NCBI GenBank assembly: GCA_964577115.1 | Contig: CAZNXJ010000002.1 | Coordinates: forward strand, 124,001-188,000 | From: CAZNXJ01 sp964577115 | Lineage (GTDB): Bacteria > Planctomycetota > Planctomycetia > Pirellulales > Pirellulaceae | Direction of reading: 5' to 3' | DNA length: 64,000 nucleotides | Shown here: positions 24,287 through 35,914 of the stretch, piece after piece | Layout of the letters: each line of letters opens with the position of its first letter | Numbering within the stretch: position 1 is the stretch's first letter | The notes under the pieces: generated by a model | Seen by the model: the letters and a program-made list of their open reading frames with translations, nothing else | Database searches by the model: none | What the model was told of the DNA's origin: nothing | Program-made: the position numbers and the translations under genes

Positions 24287-25099
24287 CTACATCGCCATGG
24301 GCATCAGCTCGTCGGCGACGGCTTCAATCTGCGACCGGCCAATCGTCGGACGCTCTTCAGCATAGCCGATCACCAGCGCCAAATCGCACAGGCGATTGAT
24401 ACGCCGAGGCGAACCGTGTGACAGGGCGTGAATCGATTCGACGGCCTCGGCGTCGAACAGCGCACGCACAGCGCCGGCCGCATGCAGCCGATGATCGATA
24501 TATTGCGCCGTCTCTTCCGGCGTCAGGCGCGGAAGAAAACACTTGACCGAAAACCGCTCGTCCAGCTCGGGCATGCGTTCCAGCGAACTGAAGAGCGGCG
24601 GGAGTCCCGACAAGATGAAGGTGGCTACCGGTCGCCCGTCATGCTGAAGGTTCGTCAGCAGCCGGATCGTTTCGAGCGCCGCGCCTTCGGCCAACAAATG
24701 GGCTTCATCGATCAGGATGACTGCATGCCGACCCGCCTCGGCGTTTTCACCGAGAAATCGTTCGATCCGCTGCACGGCTCGGCAGGCGCTGACCGGCCCG
24801 TCCGACGGCCCTGCGAGCCGGTCGGCCAGGTAGCCAAGGAACTGATCGGGCGCCAGTTGCGGAAAAACCACCGTCGTGATGGGAGCGAAGGACTCGGGCA
24901 ACTGGTCGCTGAGGCTGTGCAGTAGCAGCGACTTGCCGACACCTGACGGGCCGCTCAGCGCGGCCGCCGCGTGGCGGCTCTCAATCGCATAACGCAGCTT
25001 CAGCAGCGCGGCCTGATGATCGGCACTGGCGTAGTAAAAGCGAATATCTGCTGTATTGTCGAACGGCTTCTCTTCGAGCTGCCAGTAGGCCTCATACAT
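24287..25099 (-). CDS. ExeA-like AAA ATPase (exopolysaccharide / secretion-type)
   Basis: A 270-residue P-loop ATPase starting MYEAYWQLEEKPFDN, the standard N-terminus of the GspA/ExeA-like family and of ATPases found in XrtA exopolysaccharide loci. Walker A is GPSGVGKS (50-57), Walker B VILIDEAH (about 127-134), followed by sensor-like SGLPPL and the arginine-rich RRINRLCDLAL. AGGAGGA stands 9 bases upstream of the ATG, the best Shine-Dalgarno in the region. Unlike ExeA it has no C-terminal peptidoglycan-binding domain. Its neighbour at 25212 is a CpsD-like ATPase, a pairing typical of polysaccharide export loci. Confidence 0.88.
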   Translation of the reverse strand: MYEAYWQLEEKPFDNTADIRFYYASADHQAALLKLRYAIESRHAAAALSGPSGVGKSLLLHSLSDQLPESFAPITTVVFPQLAPDQFLGYLADRLAGPSDGPVSACRAVQRIERFLGENAEAGRHAVILIDEAHLLAEGAALETIRLLTNLQHDGRPVATFILSGLPPLFSSLERMPELDERFSVKCFLPRLTPEETAQYIDHRLHAAGAVRALFDAEAVESIHALSHGSPRRINRLCDLALVIGYAEERPTIGRSQIEAVADELMPMAM

Positions 25100-25211
25100 G
25101 GGCGCCGATCCTCCTACTCAGTATCTCTCTGTGCGGACCGTGTTCGGAACGATGAAGGACTGGGCTACGGTCGCGAGCCGTGTGTTGTATCCGTTTCTGC
25201 ACGAAGCGCGC

Positions 25212-26606
25212 TTAGCCGCGCCGGGTGAAATTTTCCGCGATGCCGACAGCTTCCACGCCGAGCTTCAGAAGCCGCTCGACGACGTCCCGAATCTCCGCCT
25301 CGGCCGTCGAACGCACGTCGCGAACCACGACCGCCGCATTGATCGGGCAATGCTCGCCGGCCGCGAACTGCCGCCGCAGGTCGGCTCCCAGCGGACCCGC
25401 GTCAATGATCAGCAGTTCGAAGTGTTGTGCGATCGATTCGATGAGCCGCGTGACGGCCGGATCGGAAAGCGGCAGCGTCTCGCCCCGGGCGTCGGTTTCG
25501 AGCGGGAAAAGCGTGATGCCGTCTTCGAGCGAATGCACCGCCGCTTCAGACAGGCTGGCGGAGTCATCGAGCAGCGACCGCCAATCGACGACCGGTTGAA
25601 CTTTGACCGAGCTGGCGAGCTGCGGATTGTCGAGGTCGGCGTCGAGCACCGCGACCCGGACACCGGCCGCGGCGGCACAACGTGCCAGGAGCAGCGCCAG
25701 CGTCGTGCGGCCTTCGCCGCGGAACGTGCTCGTAATCGCCAGCACGTTCAGCCCCTCGCCCGTCGCTGACTTGAGTTGGCGTCCAGCCTGCTCGAAGTAC
25801 CGCGCTTCGGACTCATACAGCTTATTGCAGACCATTGACCAGCCGAGCCGATCGACTTCCCACGCGCTGACAAATTCCTGTCGCTCGGGGGCCGCGGCTG
25901 TCGTCGAGGTGGCCTCGACCGTTGTGGCCGCGGCCGCAGCTGCGCTAGTTGGCGCCGAGGCGGGCTCGATGGATTCGGATCGATCAAATCGTAGCGTGCC
26001 GTCGCCGTATTGCGTTTCGGTTCGGTGCTGCGGGGCAGCGGAGTAATTCGGTGGAGGCTCGCTGGCCGGTGCGCGAGACGCGGCGGCGGGCGCCATGAGC
26101 GCTTCGTGGTGAAGCGAGTCGTGCTGTGTTTCCTCGAACGCCGGCGGCTCGTTAACCGCTGGGGCGGGCTCTACCGCCGTCGCCGCCGCAGCCGGCGTGG
26201 GCACGGCCGCACCGCCGGCGGGCTCACGCTTCGGCACATCGACCGGAGCGGACGGTCCAAGGACCATCGTCGGCACGCCAAACAGGATGCTGGCCGATCC
26301 CAGGTCGCTAACCACGAGCGTTTGTTGTGACTCAAGTACGGGCTCGGCCGTCTCGGGCGACCGGGCCGTAGCCGGATCGGAGAACTCGCCGATCGGCAAG
26401 TGCGGAGCAGGCACGCGAGCGGCCGCGGCTGCTGTCGCCGCCGTGGATTCCTCGGTGCGGCGCCAACCGCCCGTCAGATGGTTGGGCCGTTCCAGCGGCG
26501 GTGCGACTGGCCCCGCTGCGCGAACGTGAGGTGCGGGGACGGCACCGGCCGAGGCCTGACCCTTCGAAAATGCCCGCAGAAAGGCGTGGTTCAAGGATTT
26601 GCTCAT
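25212..26606 (-). CDS. CpsD/Wzc-like P-loop protein with altered Walker A
   Basis: The 464-residue protein has a 240-residue disordered Pro/Ala-rich N-terminal part and a C-terminal domain like the cytoplasmic BY-kinase/ParA fold. The A motif, STFRGEGRTT (293-302), has arginine (R300) where the fold needs the P-loop lysine. Walker A' LDADLDNPQL is present (D322, D324), and LLIIDAGPLG corresponds to Walker B. There is no tyrosine cluster at the C-terminus, so kinase activity is unlikely. GGAG 8 bases before the ATG supports the start. Spacing to the ExeA-like gene is 112 bases and to the upstream membrane-protein gene 57 bases; all three probably share a transcript. Confidence 0.8.
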   Translation of the reverse strand: MSKSLNHAFLRAFSKGQASAGAVPAPHVRAAGPVAPPLERPNHLTGGWRRTEESTAATAAAAARVPAPHLPIGEFSDPATARSPETAEPVLESQQTLVVSDLGSASILFGVPTMVLGPSAPVDVPKREPAGGAAVPTPAAAATAVEPAPAVNEPPAFEETQHDSLHHEALMAPAAASRAPASEPPPNYSAAPQHRTETQYGDGTLRFDRSESIEPASAPTSAAAAAATTVEATSTTAAAPERQEFVSAWEVDRLGWSMVCNKLYESEARYFEQAGRQLKSATGEGLNVLAITSTFRGEGRTTLALLLARCAAAAGVRVAVLDADLDNPQLASSVKVQPVVDWRSLLDDSASLSEAAVHSLEDGITLFPLETDARGETLPLSDPAVTRLIESIAQHFELLIIDAGPLGADLRRQFAAGEHCPINAAVVVRDVRSTAEAEIRDVVERLLKLGVEAVGIAENFTRRG

Positions 26607-26663
26607 GGCGTTCGCTCCGTCGGCCTGAAAGGGGGTGCGCCGGTTATCGGTCGGCTGGGAATG

Positions 26664-27848
26664 TTAGCGAGCGGGCTGAGGGTTCGAATATGGGCCGGCC
26701 GGAAATGGGCCGTCATAGCCGCTGGCCGCATTGCCGTTGGCCGCATTGCCGCTCGGCGGCGGCGTCTCGCCTCGCGGGCGAAGCGCGACGGGCACGTAGG
26801 GCGGCAACAGGTTGTCCGAGTTCGTTCCGGTTCCCTCCATCGCCGGCGACTCGTAGTCGGCATTGCTGGCCGTCGCCGGGGCTCCCTGACGTGAGTACGA
26901 GGACTGCGTGGCCTGGCCGGGCATTGGCTGCGTCGAAGTTGAAGGCCGAGCGACCTGCTGGTACGTCGCCGGCTGCGCGGTGTACGCCGGCTGGTAGCCG
27001 CGGCCCTGCGCTTCGTCGAAGTTCAGCTCCGTCGAGTTGCTTGGGGTCGGCATTTCGGGTTGAACGAGCGTCGGGCTATACGGATAGCCAGAGTCGTTCG
27101 CCGGAGCCGCCGATGTTGCGGGGACGGTCGCCGTCGCCGGAGAGGCTGTGCTGTACGCCGGCACGGCGGACTCGGCGGCTACTTGGGGAGCCGGGATGTC
27201 CTGCTGCGAGCGAGCGGCCATGCGCGGGACGTCGTGGTCGACCGTGTCCCGATCGACCAGCCGCATTTCCTCGTGAGCAGGGGTGTCGTTCGACTTGTTG
27301 CGTGCATCCGCCGTTCGGTCCTGCCGCTGCCGCTCGTAGACGAGAAACAGGCAGGAGATGAACAGCACGATCATCACGATCCGGAAGATTTGTGGGTTCA
27401 CGTCACGGCCAATGCCGAACGGCAGCGCCGATATGACGGGCGTCGCGGCGGGTGCCGCGGCCGAGCTCTGAGGGGCCGGCGAGCTGGACGGCGCTGGGGC
27501 GGGCGCCTTGGTGGGCGCTGCGGCAGGGGCGGGAGCCACTGCCGGTGCGGTCGCTGTCGCTGGCGCTGCTGGTGTCGCCTGGGCCGGCGGGGCCGCGGTA
27601 CGCGAGCTGGCCGGAGGCGGTTGAGGAATCGTGCCGACGTGCGGATTGCCGACGACGGCGGCGGTGTTGAGCCGAGCGACGGCGGCGTCCGAATCGGCCG
27701 AGGGGTTCACGTCCGGAAGGCGGAGCAGCACAGGGGCTTCGGCCAATACATCACTTGCCGAGACGCCGCTTGCGGCCGGTTCGGCCGCGGGTTCTTGCGA
27801 GCGGCGTCGCGGTGCCACGGGTCCTCGTTCCATTGCGCCAGCCTCCAT
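26664..27848 (-). CDS. Single-span membrane protein, Pro/Ala-rich, first gene of ATPase operon
   Basis: From the ATG at 27848, which has GGGAA about 10 bases upstream, the protein has 394 residues. The N-terminal half is low-complexity with long runs of Ala/Pro/Thr. One helix (IFRIVMIVLFISCLFLVYE) spans the membrane at about residues 156-175. The C-terminal 220 residues are Pro/Ser/Tyr/Gln-rich and predicted disordered. Nothing matches a known family. It is upstream of the CpsD-like gene and may anchor that ATPase, as Wzc-type systems need a membrane partner. A longer frame from a TTG at 27896 is possible. Confidence 0.65.
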   Translation of the reverse strand: MEAGAMERGPVAPRRRSQEPAAEPAASGVSASDVLAEAPVLLRLPDVNPSADSDAAVARLNTAAVVGNPHVGTIPQPPPASSRTAAPPAQATPAAPATATAPAVAPAPAAAPTKAPAPAPSSSPAPQSSAAAPAATPVISALPFGIGRDVNPQIFRIVMIVLFISCLFLVYERQRQDRTADARNKSNDTPAHEEMRLVDRDTVDHDVPRMAARSQQDIPAPQVAAESAVPAYSTASPATATVPATSAAPANDSGYPYSPTLVQPEMPTPSNSTELNFDEAQGRGYQPAYTAQPATYQQVARPSTSTQPMPGQATQSSYSRQGAPATASNADYESPAMEGTGTNSDNLLPPYVPVALRPRGETPPPSGNAANGNAASGYDGPFPAGPYSNPQPAR

Positions 27849-28029
27849 GCCGGTGTTTCCCTGATTGTCCGCATCCCTGCGGCTCGGCGGTCCCAAATCG
27901 CCAAACGGCTCTGCCGCAGCGTTGCCTTTTATCGGTTCCGGTTACGGCGATCTTGAGTTCTTGGAGAAATTTGCCGGAACCGCGGTTTGGCGAAAATGGG
28001 CTCAGTTTGCGGGTGGCATCAAGTCACCT

Positions 28030-28058
28030 TGCCGCCGCCGCGCATTATCCGAGATAAT
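28030..28058 (+). promoter_or_regulatory. metH promoter with palindromic -10 region
   Basis: TTGCCG (28030-28035), a 17-base spacer and GATAAT (28053-28058) form a good promoter. The -10 element is one arm of an exact inverted repeat ATTATC-CGA-GATAAT (28044-28058), so a regulator bound there would block RNA polymerase. The transcript would have a leader of about 330 bases before metH. Confidence 0.6.
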
Positions 28059-28059
28059 C

Positions 28060-28395
28060 AACCGTTCACCCATGACCACGCGGGGGTCGATGCGCGACCC
28101 CGTTCGCGACAGCCGTATCCGGTTCCGAGTCCCTCGGGAGCGGCTGTGGTACTTCACCCCTCGGGTGGGAAGTGAAGTGCTGGCTGCGCGCGGTGGCGGT
28201 GGTCGCCAAACGGTAGCGGAATTCGGCGTTCCAGGGAAGATCGCCTCGGCCGACCGTCGGTGCGGGCGACTCTGTCGCCACCCGCGTGAACTTTTACTAC
28301 TGGGTGCGGACTTATCTTTTGATATTCCAAACCGATTGCGCACGCGATACATCGGTAGCCCCATTTAGATCCTCTCGCTGCGGGTTCGATTGCAA
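28060..28395 (+). promoter_or_regulatory. Structured 5' leader of metH, candidate cis-regulatory RNA
   Basis: At least five perfect or near-perfect hairpins follow one another: GGGGTCG/CGACCCC (28083-28101), ACAGCCG/CGGCTGT (28109-28147) enclosing CCGAG/CTCGG, ACTTCAC/GTGAAGT (28151-28178) and GCGGGCGAC/GTCGCC-CCCGC (28262-28285). I looked for the B12-box and conserved core of cobalamin riboswitches and for SAM- and SAH-riboswitch signatures and did not find them. The leader length and the density of stems upstream of a cobalamin- and SAM-dependent enzyme suggest regulation at the RNA level. No start for a leader peptide rich in Met was seen. Confidence 0.45.
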
Positions 28396-32103
<3,708 letters not shown>

Positions 32104-32176
32104 GGCGTTGCACGCGGCCTTGCACGTCCGAGATGTGCCTCGGCGCGGCGCTGTTTCACCGGCGCTCGTCACGTCG

Positions 32177-32205
32177 TTGAATAACCATGCGTATCGCGAT
32201 ACGAT
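32177..32205 (+). promoter_or_regulatory. thiC promoter with embedded palindrome
   Basis: TTGAAT (32177-32182), 17 bases, TACGAT (32200-32205) form a plausible promoter. A perfect 14-base palindrome, CGTATCGCGATACG (32190-32203), covers the spacer and the -10 element, as expected for a repressor operator. No thiamine pyrophosphate riboswitch signature (CUGAGA or the ACCUGAUCUGGAUAAUG-like region) was seen between here and the thiC start. Confidence 0.5.
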
Positions 32206-32322
32206 AGCCGACAGTCGAGCCCATTCACTAACTTTTTGCCGGTCCGCAAACGGTCGTTGCTCGGAGCGACACGGCCTGTCGCGGGAACGGGCGGCCGGTG
32301 CGTTGAACGGTGGGAGAATCGA

Positions 32323-33660
32323 ATGACACAGTTGGAAGAGGCCCGGGCCAACCGCATCACGCCGGAAATGGAGTACGTCGCGCAGCGTGAGAACCTCGCT
32401 CCGGAGGTCATTCGAGCCGAGGTTGCTGCCGGACGAATGGTTATTCCGGCGAATCGTGTCCACCTGGCCGGGCGGCTCGAACCGATGGGGATCGGAATCG
32501 CCGCTCGTTGCAAGATCAACGCCAATATTGGCAACTCGGCTGTCACCGGCGACCTGGATGCCGAGCTGGAGAAGCTCCATACGGCCGTCCATTTCGGCGC
32601 TGACACGGTGATGGATCTGTCGACCGGCAAGGACATCGACCGCATCCGGCAGGGGATCATCGCCGCCTCGCCAGTGCCGATCGGGACGGTGCCGATTTAT
32701 CAGATGCTGGAAGAGCTGGGCGGCAACATCGAGGACATGCGGCCGCAGCACTTCCTGGACATGGTCGAGCATCAGGCCAAACAGGGCGTCGACTACATGA
32801 CGATCCACTGCGGCGTGTTGCTCGAGCACTTGCACCTGACGACCAATCGCGTCACGGGCATCGTGAGCCGCGGCGGTTCGCTCATCGCCAAATGGATGAT
32901 GGCGCACCGCAAGCAGAATCCGCTCTACGAACACTTCGAAGACCTGTGCGATATCATGCGCCAGTACGATGTGACGTGGAGCCTGGGCGATGGCCTGCGA
33001 CCCGGTTCGCTGGCCGATGCCAGCGACGCGGCGCAGTTCGCCGAGTTGGACGTCCTCGGGCAGCTCGTCGAGCGAAGCTGGGCGCGCGGCACGCAGGTGA
33101 TGGTCGAAGGTCCCGGCCACGTGCCGATGGACCAGATCGACATGAACGTCAAGCGGCAGATCGAAGTGTGTAAGGGCGCGCCGTTCTACGTGCTCGGGCC
33201 GCTCGTCACGGACATTGCTCCTGGCTACGACCACATCACGAGCGCCATTGGCGCCGCGTTGGCGGGGTGGAGCGGGGCGGCGATGCTGTGCTACGTGACG
33301 CCGAAAGAACATCTCGGGTTGCCCAACCGCGAAGACGTTAAGCAGGGCGTGATCGCGTACAAGATTGCCGCGCATGCCGCCGACGTTGCGCGTCATCGTC
33401 CGGGCGCTCGCGATCGCGACGATGCGCTCAGCCGCGCCCGGTTCGCGTTCGATTGGAACGAACAGTTTCGTTTGTCGCTCGACCCGGAAACGGCCCGCGC
33501 GTACCACGACGAAACGTTGCCGCAGGAGACGTTCAAGAGCGCTCACTTCTGTAGCATGTGCGGTCCCAAGTACTGTTCGATGCGAATCACGGAGGACATT
33601 CGGCAGATGGCCGCCGAGCAGAACCTCGTGCCGCTCGAAGCCGCGGCGCCCAAGAACTAA
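32323..33660 (+). CDS. thiC: Phosphomethylpyrimidine synthase
   Basis: A radical SAM enzyme that rearranges 5-aminoimidazole ribotide to hydroxymethylpyrimidine phosphate for thiamine. The 445-residue protein has the family blocks INANIGNSAV, ADTVMDLSTGKDI, YMTIHCGV, WSLGDGLRPGS, MVEGPGHVPMDQI and the C-terminal cluster motif C410-SM-C413-GPKY-C418. It matches the short bacterial/archaeal form that lacks the N-terminal extension of the E. coli enzyme. The ATG at 32323 follows GGTGGGAG at a 7-base spacing; an upstream frame (32236) reads as non-conserved sequence. It is downstream of metH with its own promoter; thiO is at 9788. Confidence 0.97.
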   Translation: MTQLEEARANRITPEMEYVAQRENLAPEVIRAEVAAGRMVIPANRVHLAGRLEPMGIGIAARCKINANIGNSAVTGDLDAELEKLHTAVHFGADTVMDLSTGKDIDRIRQGIIAASPVPIGTVPIYQMLEELGGNIEDMRPQHFLDMVEHQAKQGVDYMTIHCGVLLEHLHLTTNRVTGIVSRGGSLIAKWMMAHRKQNPLYEHFEDLCDIMRQYDVTWSLGDGLRPGSLADASDAAQFAELDVLGQLVERSWARGTQVMVEGPGHVPMDQIDMNVKRQIEVCKGAPFYVLGPLVTDIAPGYDHITSAIGAALAGWSGAAMLCYVTPKEHLGLPNREDVKQGVIAYKIAAHAADVARHRPGARDRDDALSRARFAFDWNEQFRLSLDPETARAYHDETLPQETFKSAHFCSMCGPKYCSMRITEDIRQMAAEQNLVPLEAAAPKN

Positions 33661-33712
33661 CGCCGGGAGATTGTCGCCCGCGCCGAGCGGTTCGGCAGCT
33701 GCGTGACCCGAA

Positions 33713-35149
33713 ATGAATTCCTCTGCCGCGGCCAACGAGACCGAAAGCCCCGCGACGACACCGGACGCTCGTCCCGAGCTTTATGGTGATCCGTCGTTCT
33801 GGGGCTTGACGGTTACGCAGTTCCTGGGCGCGTTCAACGACAATCTGTTCAAGCAGCTTCTCCTGCTGCTACTGGTCGCGGTGCCGACGCCCGCGGGGCC
33901 CCGCGACCTCCAGTGGCGCGGAACGCTCGCGTTCTCGCTGCCGTTCATCTTGTTCTCGGGCTACGCCGGGTTTCTCTCGGACCGCTACAGCAAGCGCCGA
34001 GTGATCGTGCTGAGCAAGGTGGCTGAGATCGTCATCATGGGGCTCGGGGCCTTGCTGTTCGCCCAGTTCGTTCCACCCGATATCCCGGGGTGGGTGCTGG
34101 TGCTGCTGCTGGTGGTGTTGTTCCTGATGGGCGCCCAGAGCGCTTTCTTCGGGCCGGGCAAATATGGCATCCTGCCCGAGATGCTGCGCGATACCGACTT
34201 GCCACGCGCGAACGGCTTCATCCTGATGACGACGTTCGTGGCCATCATTTTTGGCACCGCGTCGGCCGGAGCGCTACTCGACTGGTTTCCCCACCAGCTG
34301 TGGATATCCGGTTCGATTTGTGTAGTGATTGCGGTCATTGGCACCGTTACGTCGCTGTGGGTGCGCCCCGTGCCAGCGGGAGGGGCCGAGTTTGAGTGGT
34401 CGAGCATTGCCATTCCGCGCGAGATCCGAAAGTGCTTTGCCACGGACCGACCGCTGCTCGCCGCCGTCGCCGTCTCGACGATCTTTTGGATGTCGGCCAG
34501 CATGGTGCTGATGGCCGTCAATTCCTTGGGCATCTGGCAGCTGAATCTGGACGCGCAGCGAACCAGCATCATGGTGGCGGCGACAAGCGTTGGCATCGCA
34601 ATCGGAAGTGTGATCGCCGGCAGTTTGTCGCGCGACCGCTTCAACACGCGTGTGATGAAAACCGGAGCCTGGGGGCTCGTCGGTTCGCTGGTATTGCTCT
34701 CGCTGCCGGGCCTGGACGACTCGTGGCAGGTCGGGCAGCAGCGCGCGGAATCCTTCGCGCTCGCCGTTAACACGGTCGGTTCGATGGGCCTCGCGCCCGC
34801 TCCACCCCTCCTCCCCGTTCCCACGCCCCAGTACACGCATCTGCTCGGCTTCTACGGAAGCATCGCCATGTTGATTGTGCTTGGCTGCTTCACCGGCATG
34901 TTCGCTGTGCCGCTCCAGGTCTTCATGCAGGCGCGTCCTCCCGAGGGGTTGAAGGGGCGCATGATCGGTACCCAGAATCTGCTGAATTGGGTAGGCATCG
35001 CCCTCTCATCGCCGCTCTACGCGCTGACCAACTCGATCATCGTCTGGCAAGCTTGGCCCAGCTCGATGTCGTTCGCCTTCATCGCGGCGATGATGTTCGT
35101 CGTCGCGCTCGTTTATCGGCCGAAATCGGTCGCGCTATCCGAACGGTAA
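33713..35149 (+). CDS. MFS transporter, LplT-like
   Basis: A 478-residue transporter with 12 predicted membrane helices. The first helix motif FLGAFNDNLFKQLLL (F41, N42, D43, N44) is characteristic of the lysophospholipid transporter LplT and the transporter half of its acyltransferase fusions; SDRYSKRRVIVLSK is the MFS loop-2/3 motif; GRMIGTQNLLNW is a late conserved block. Lysophospholipid flipping across the inner membrane is the best guess by family; no acyltransferase gene lies next to it. The start ATG at 33713 has no strong Shine-Dalgarno. It follows thiC by 52 bases and may be read through from it. Confidence 0.85.
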   Translation: MNSSAAANETESPATTPDARPELYGDPSFWGLTVTQFLGAFNDNLFKQLLLLLLVAVPTPAGPRDLQWRGTLAFSLPFILFSGYAGFLSDRYSKRRVIVLSKVAEIVIMGLGALLFAQFVPPDIPGWVLVLLLVVLFLMGAQSAFFGPGKYGILPEMLRDTDLPRANGFILMTTFVAIIFGTASAGALLDWFPHQLWISGSICVVIAVIGTVTSLWVRPVPAGGAEFEWSSIAIPREIRKCFATDRPLLAAVAVSTIFWMSASMVLMAVNSLGIWQLNLDAQRTSIMVAATSVGIAIGSVIAGSLSRDRFNTRVMKTGAWGLVGSLVLLSLPGLDDSWQVGQQRAESFALAVNTVGSMGLAPAPPLLPVPTPQYTHLLGFYGSIAMLIVLGCFTGMFAVPLQVFMQARPPEGLKGRMIGTQNLLNWVGIALSSPLYALTNSIIVWQAWPSSMSFAFIAAMMFVVALVYRPKSVALSER

Positions 35150-35273
35150 GCCGCCGCAGCCACCCGGGCGACGCGCCGTGCGCGAGCGAATAGAATGGCG
35201 GCCTCGGGGCGGCGAGCCGCCTTTTTCACTCGATCATTGGATCAACCCTATCGACCTACGAGGACCCATCGAG

Positions 35274-35906
35274 ATGCTCGGCGCGACGCTGGACGCAGGG
35301 GACTATTTGAAACGCTTGCAGAGTGAGCTCGAGAGGATCGACCGAGCGGCGCTCCAGCGCTGGGCGGACCGGATCTACGAGGCGTGGGAGAAGGGACGGT
35401 TCGTATTCATTATCGGCAACGGCGGTTCCGGGTGTAATGCCAGCCACATGAGCGAGGATCTGGGGAAGAGCACCTTGCTCCCCGAACAGCTGCTCGACGA
35501 ATCCAAACGCCGGCTGAAAGTGCTTAGCCTGACCGACAACGTCGGCTGGATCATGGCCGTCGGAAACGATGTTTCTTACGAACAGATCTTTGCGCAGCAG
35601 CTGATGAACTATGGCAGCCCGGGCGACGTGCTGATCGCGATCAGCGGTTCGGGGAACAGCCCGAATATTCTGCGGGCCGTCGAGTGGGCTCGGCGGCACG
35701 GCCTGCACACGTTCGGCCTGACCGGCTACGGCGGCGGAAAGCTCAAGGAGATCCAGGACGACGGGCTGCACGTGGCACTGGATGACATGGGCATGGTCGA
35801 AAGCATTCACTTGAGCCTGTTTCACTGGGTACTGAACGACGTCTTCGCGCGGATCAATCGTGTCGGCCGGTATGCGGCTCGCCAGACCGTTGGCCAGGAG
35901 GCGTAG
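35274..35906 (+). CDS. SIS-domain sugar-phosphate isomerase, GmhA-like
   Basis: A 210-residue sugar isomerase domain. FIIGNGGSGCNASHMSEDLGK (G48-N49-G50-G51-S52) resembles the sedoheptulose-7-phosphate isomerase GmhA, followed by AISGSGNSPNILRAVEWA for the phosphate and TGYGGGKL. The ATG at 35274 has AGGA 9 bases upstream and matches the family start. The product would be D-glycero-D-heptose 7-phosphate or a related sugar phosphate. The next gene, a ROK kinase, starts 8 bases later, so the pair forms an operon; kinases paired with GmhA make heptose-bisphosphate for surface glycans in other bacteria, usually of another family (GHMP or PfkB). Confidence 0.85.
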   Translation: MLGATLDAGDYLKRLQSELERIDRAALQRWADRIYEAWEKGRFVFIIGNGGSGCNASHMSEDLGKSTLLPEQLLDESKRRLKVLSLTDNVGWIMAVGNDVSYEQIFAQQLMNYGSPGDVLIAISGSGNSPNILRAVEWARRHGLHTFGLTGYGGGKLKEIQDDGLHVALDDMGMVESIHLSLFHWVLNDVFARINRVGRYAARQTVGQEA

Positions 35907-35914
35907 CGCGTGCC

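Larger units (their letters stand above)
27849..28395. other. Intergenic region: metH promoter and long leader
   Basis: This 547-base gap separates the divergent 27848 and metH genes. Its right part (28060-28395) is described as a structured leader. The left part, 27849-28020, contains no clear gene; it may hold the minus-strand promoter. No reading frame in the gap has family character. Confidence 0.5.

Noticed and set aside
27865..28368. 167-codon plus-strand frame upstream of metH
   Set aside because: Very rich in Arg and Gly with no family character, and it covers the predicted promoter and hairpins of metH.
28060..28395. Cobalamin, SAM or SAH riboswitch before metH
   Set aside because: The GGGAA and CCAGGG words look a little like the B12 core but the B12 box and SAM/SAH cores are not present, so only a generic structured leader is reported.
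32104..32322. TPP riboswitch before thiC
   Set aside because: The conserved CUGAGA and the second conserved half were not found in the gap.
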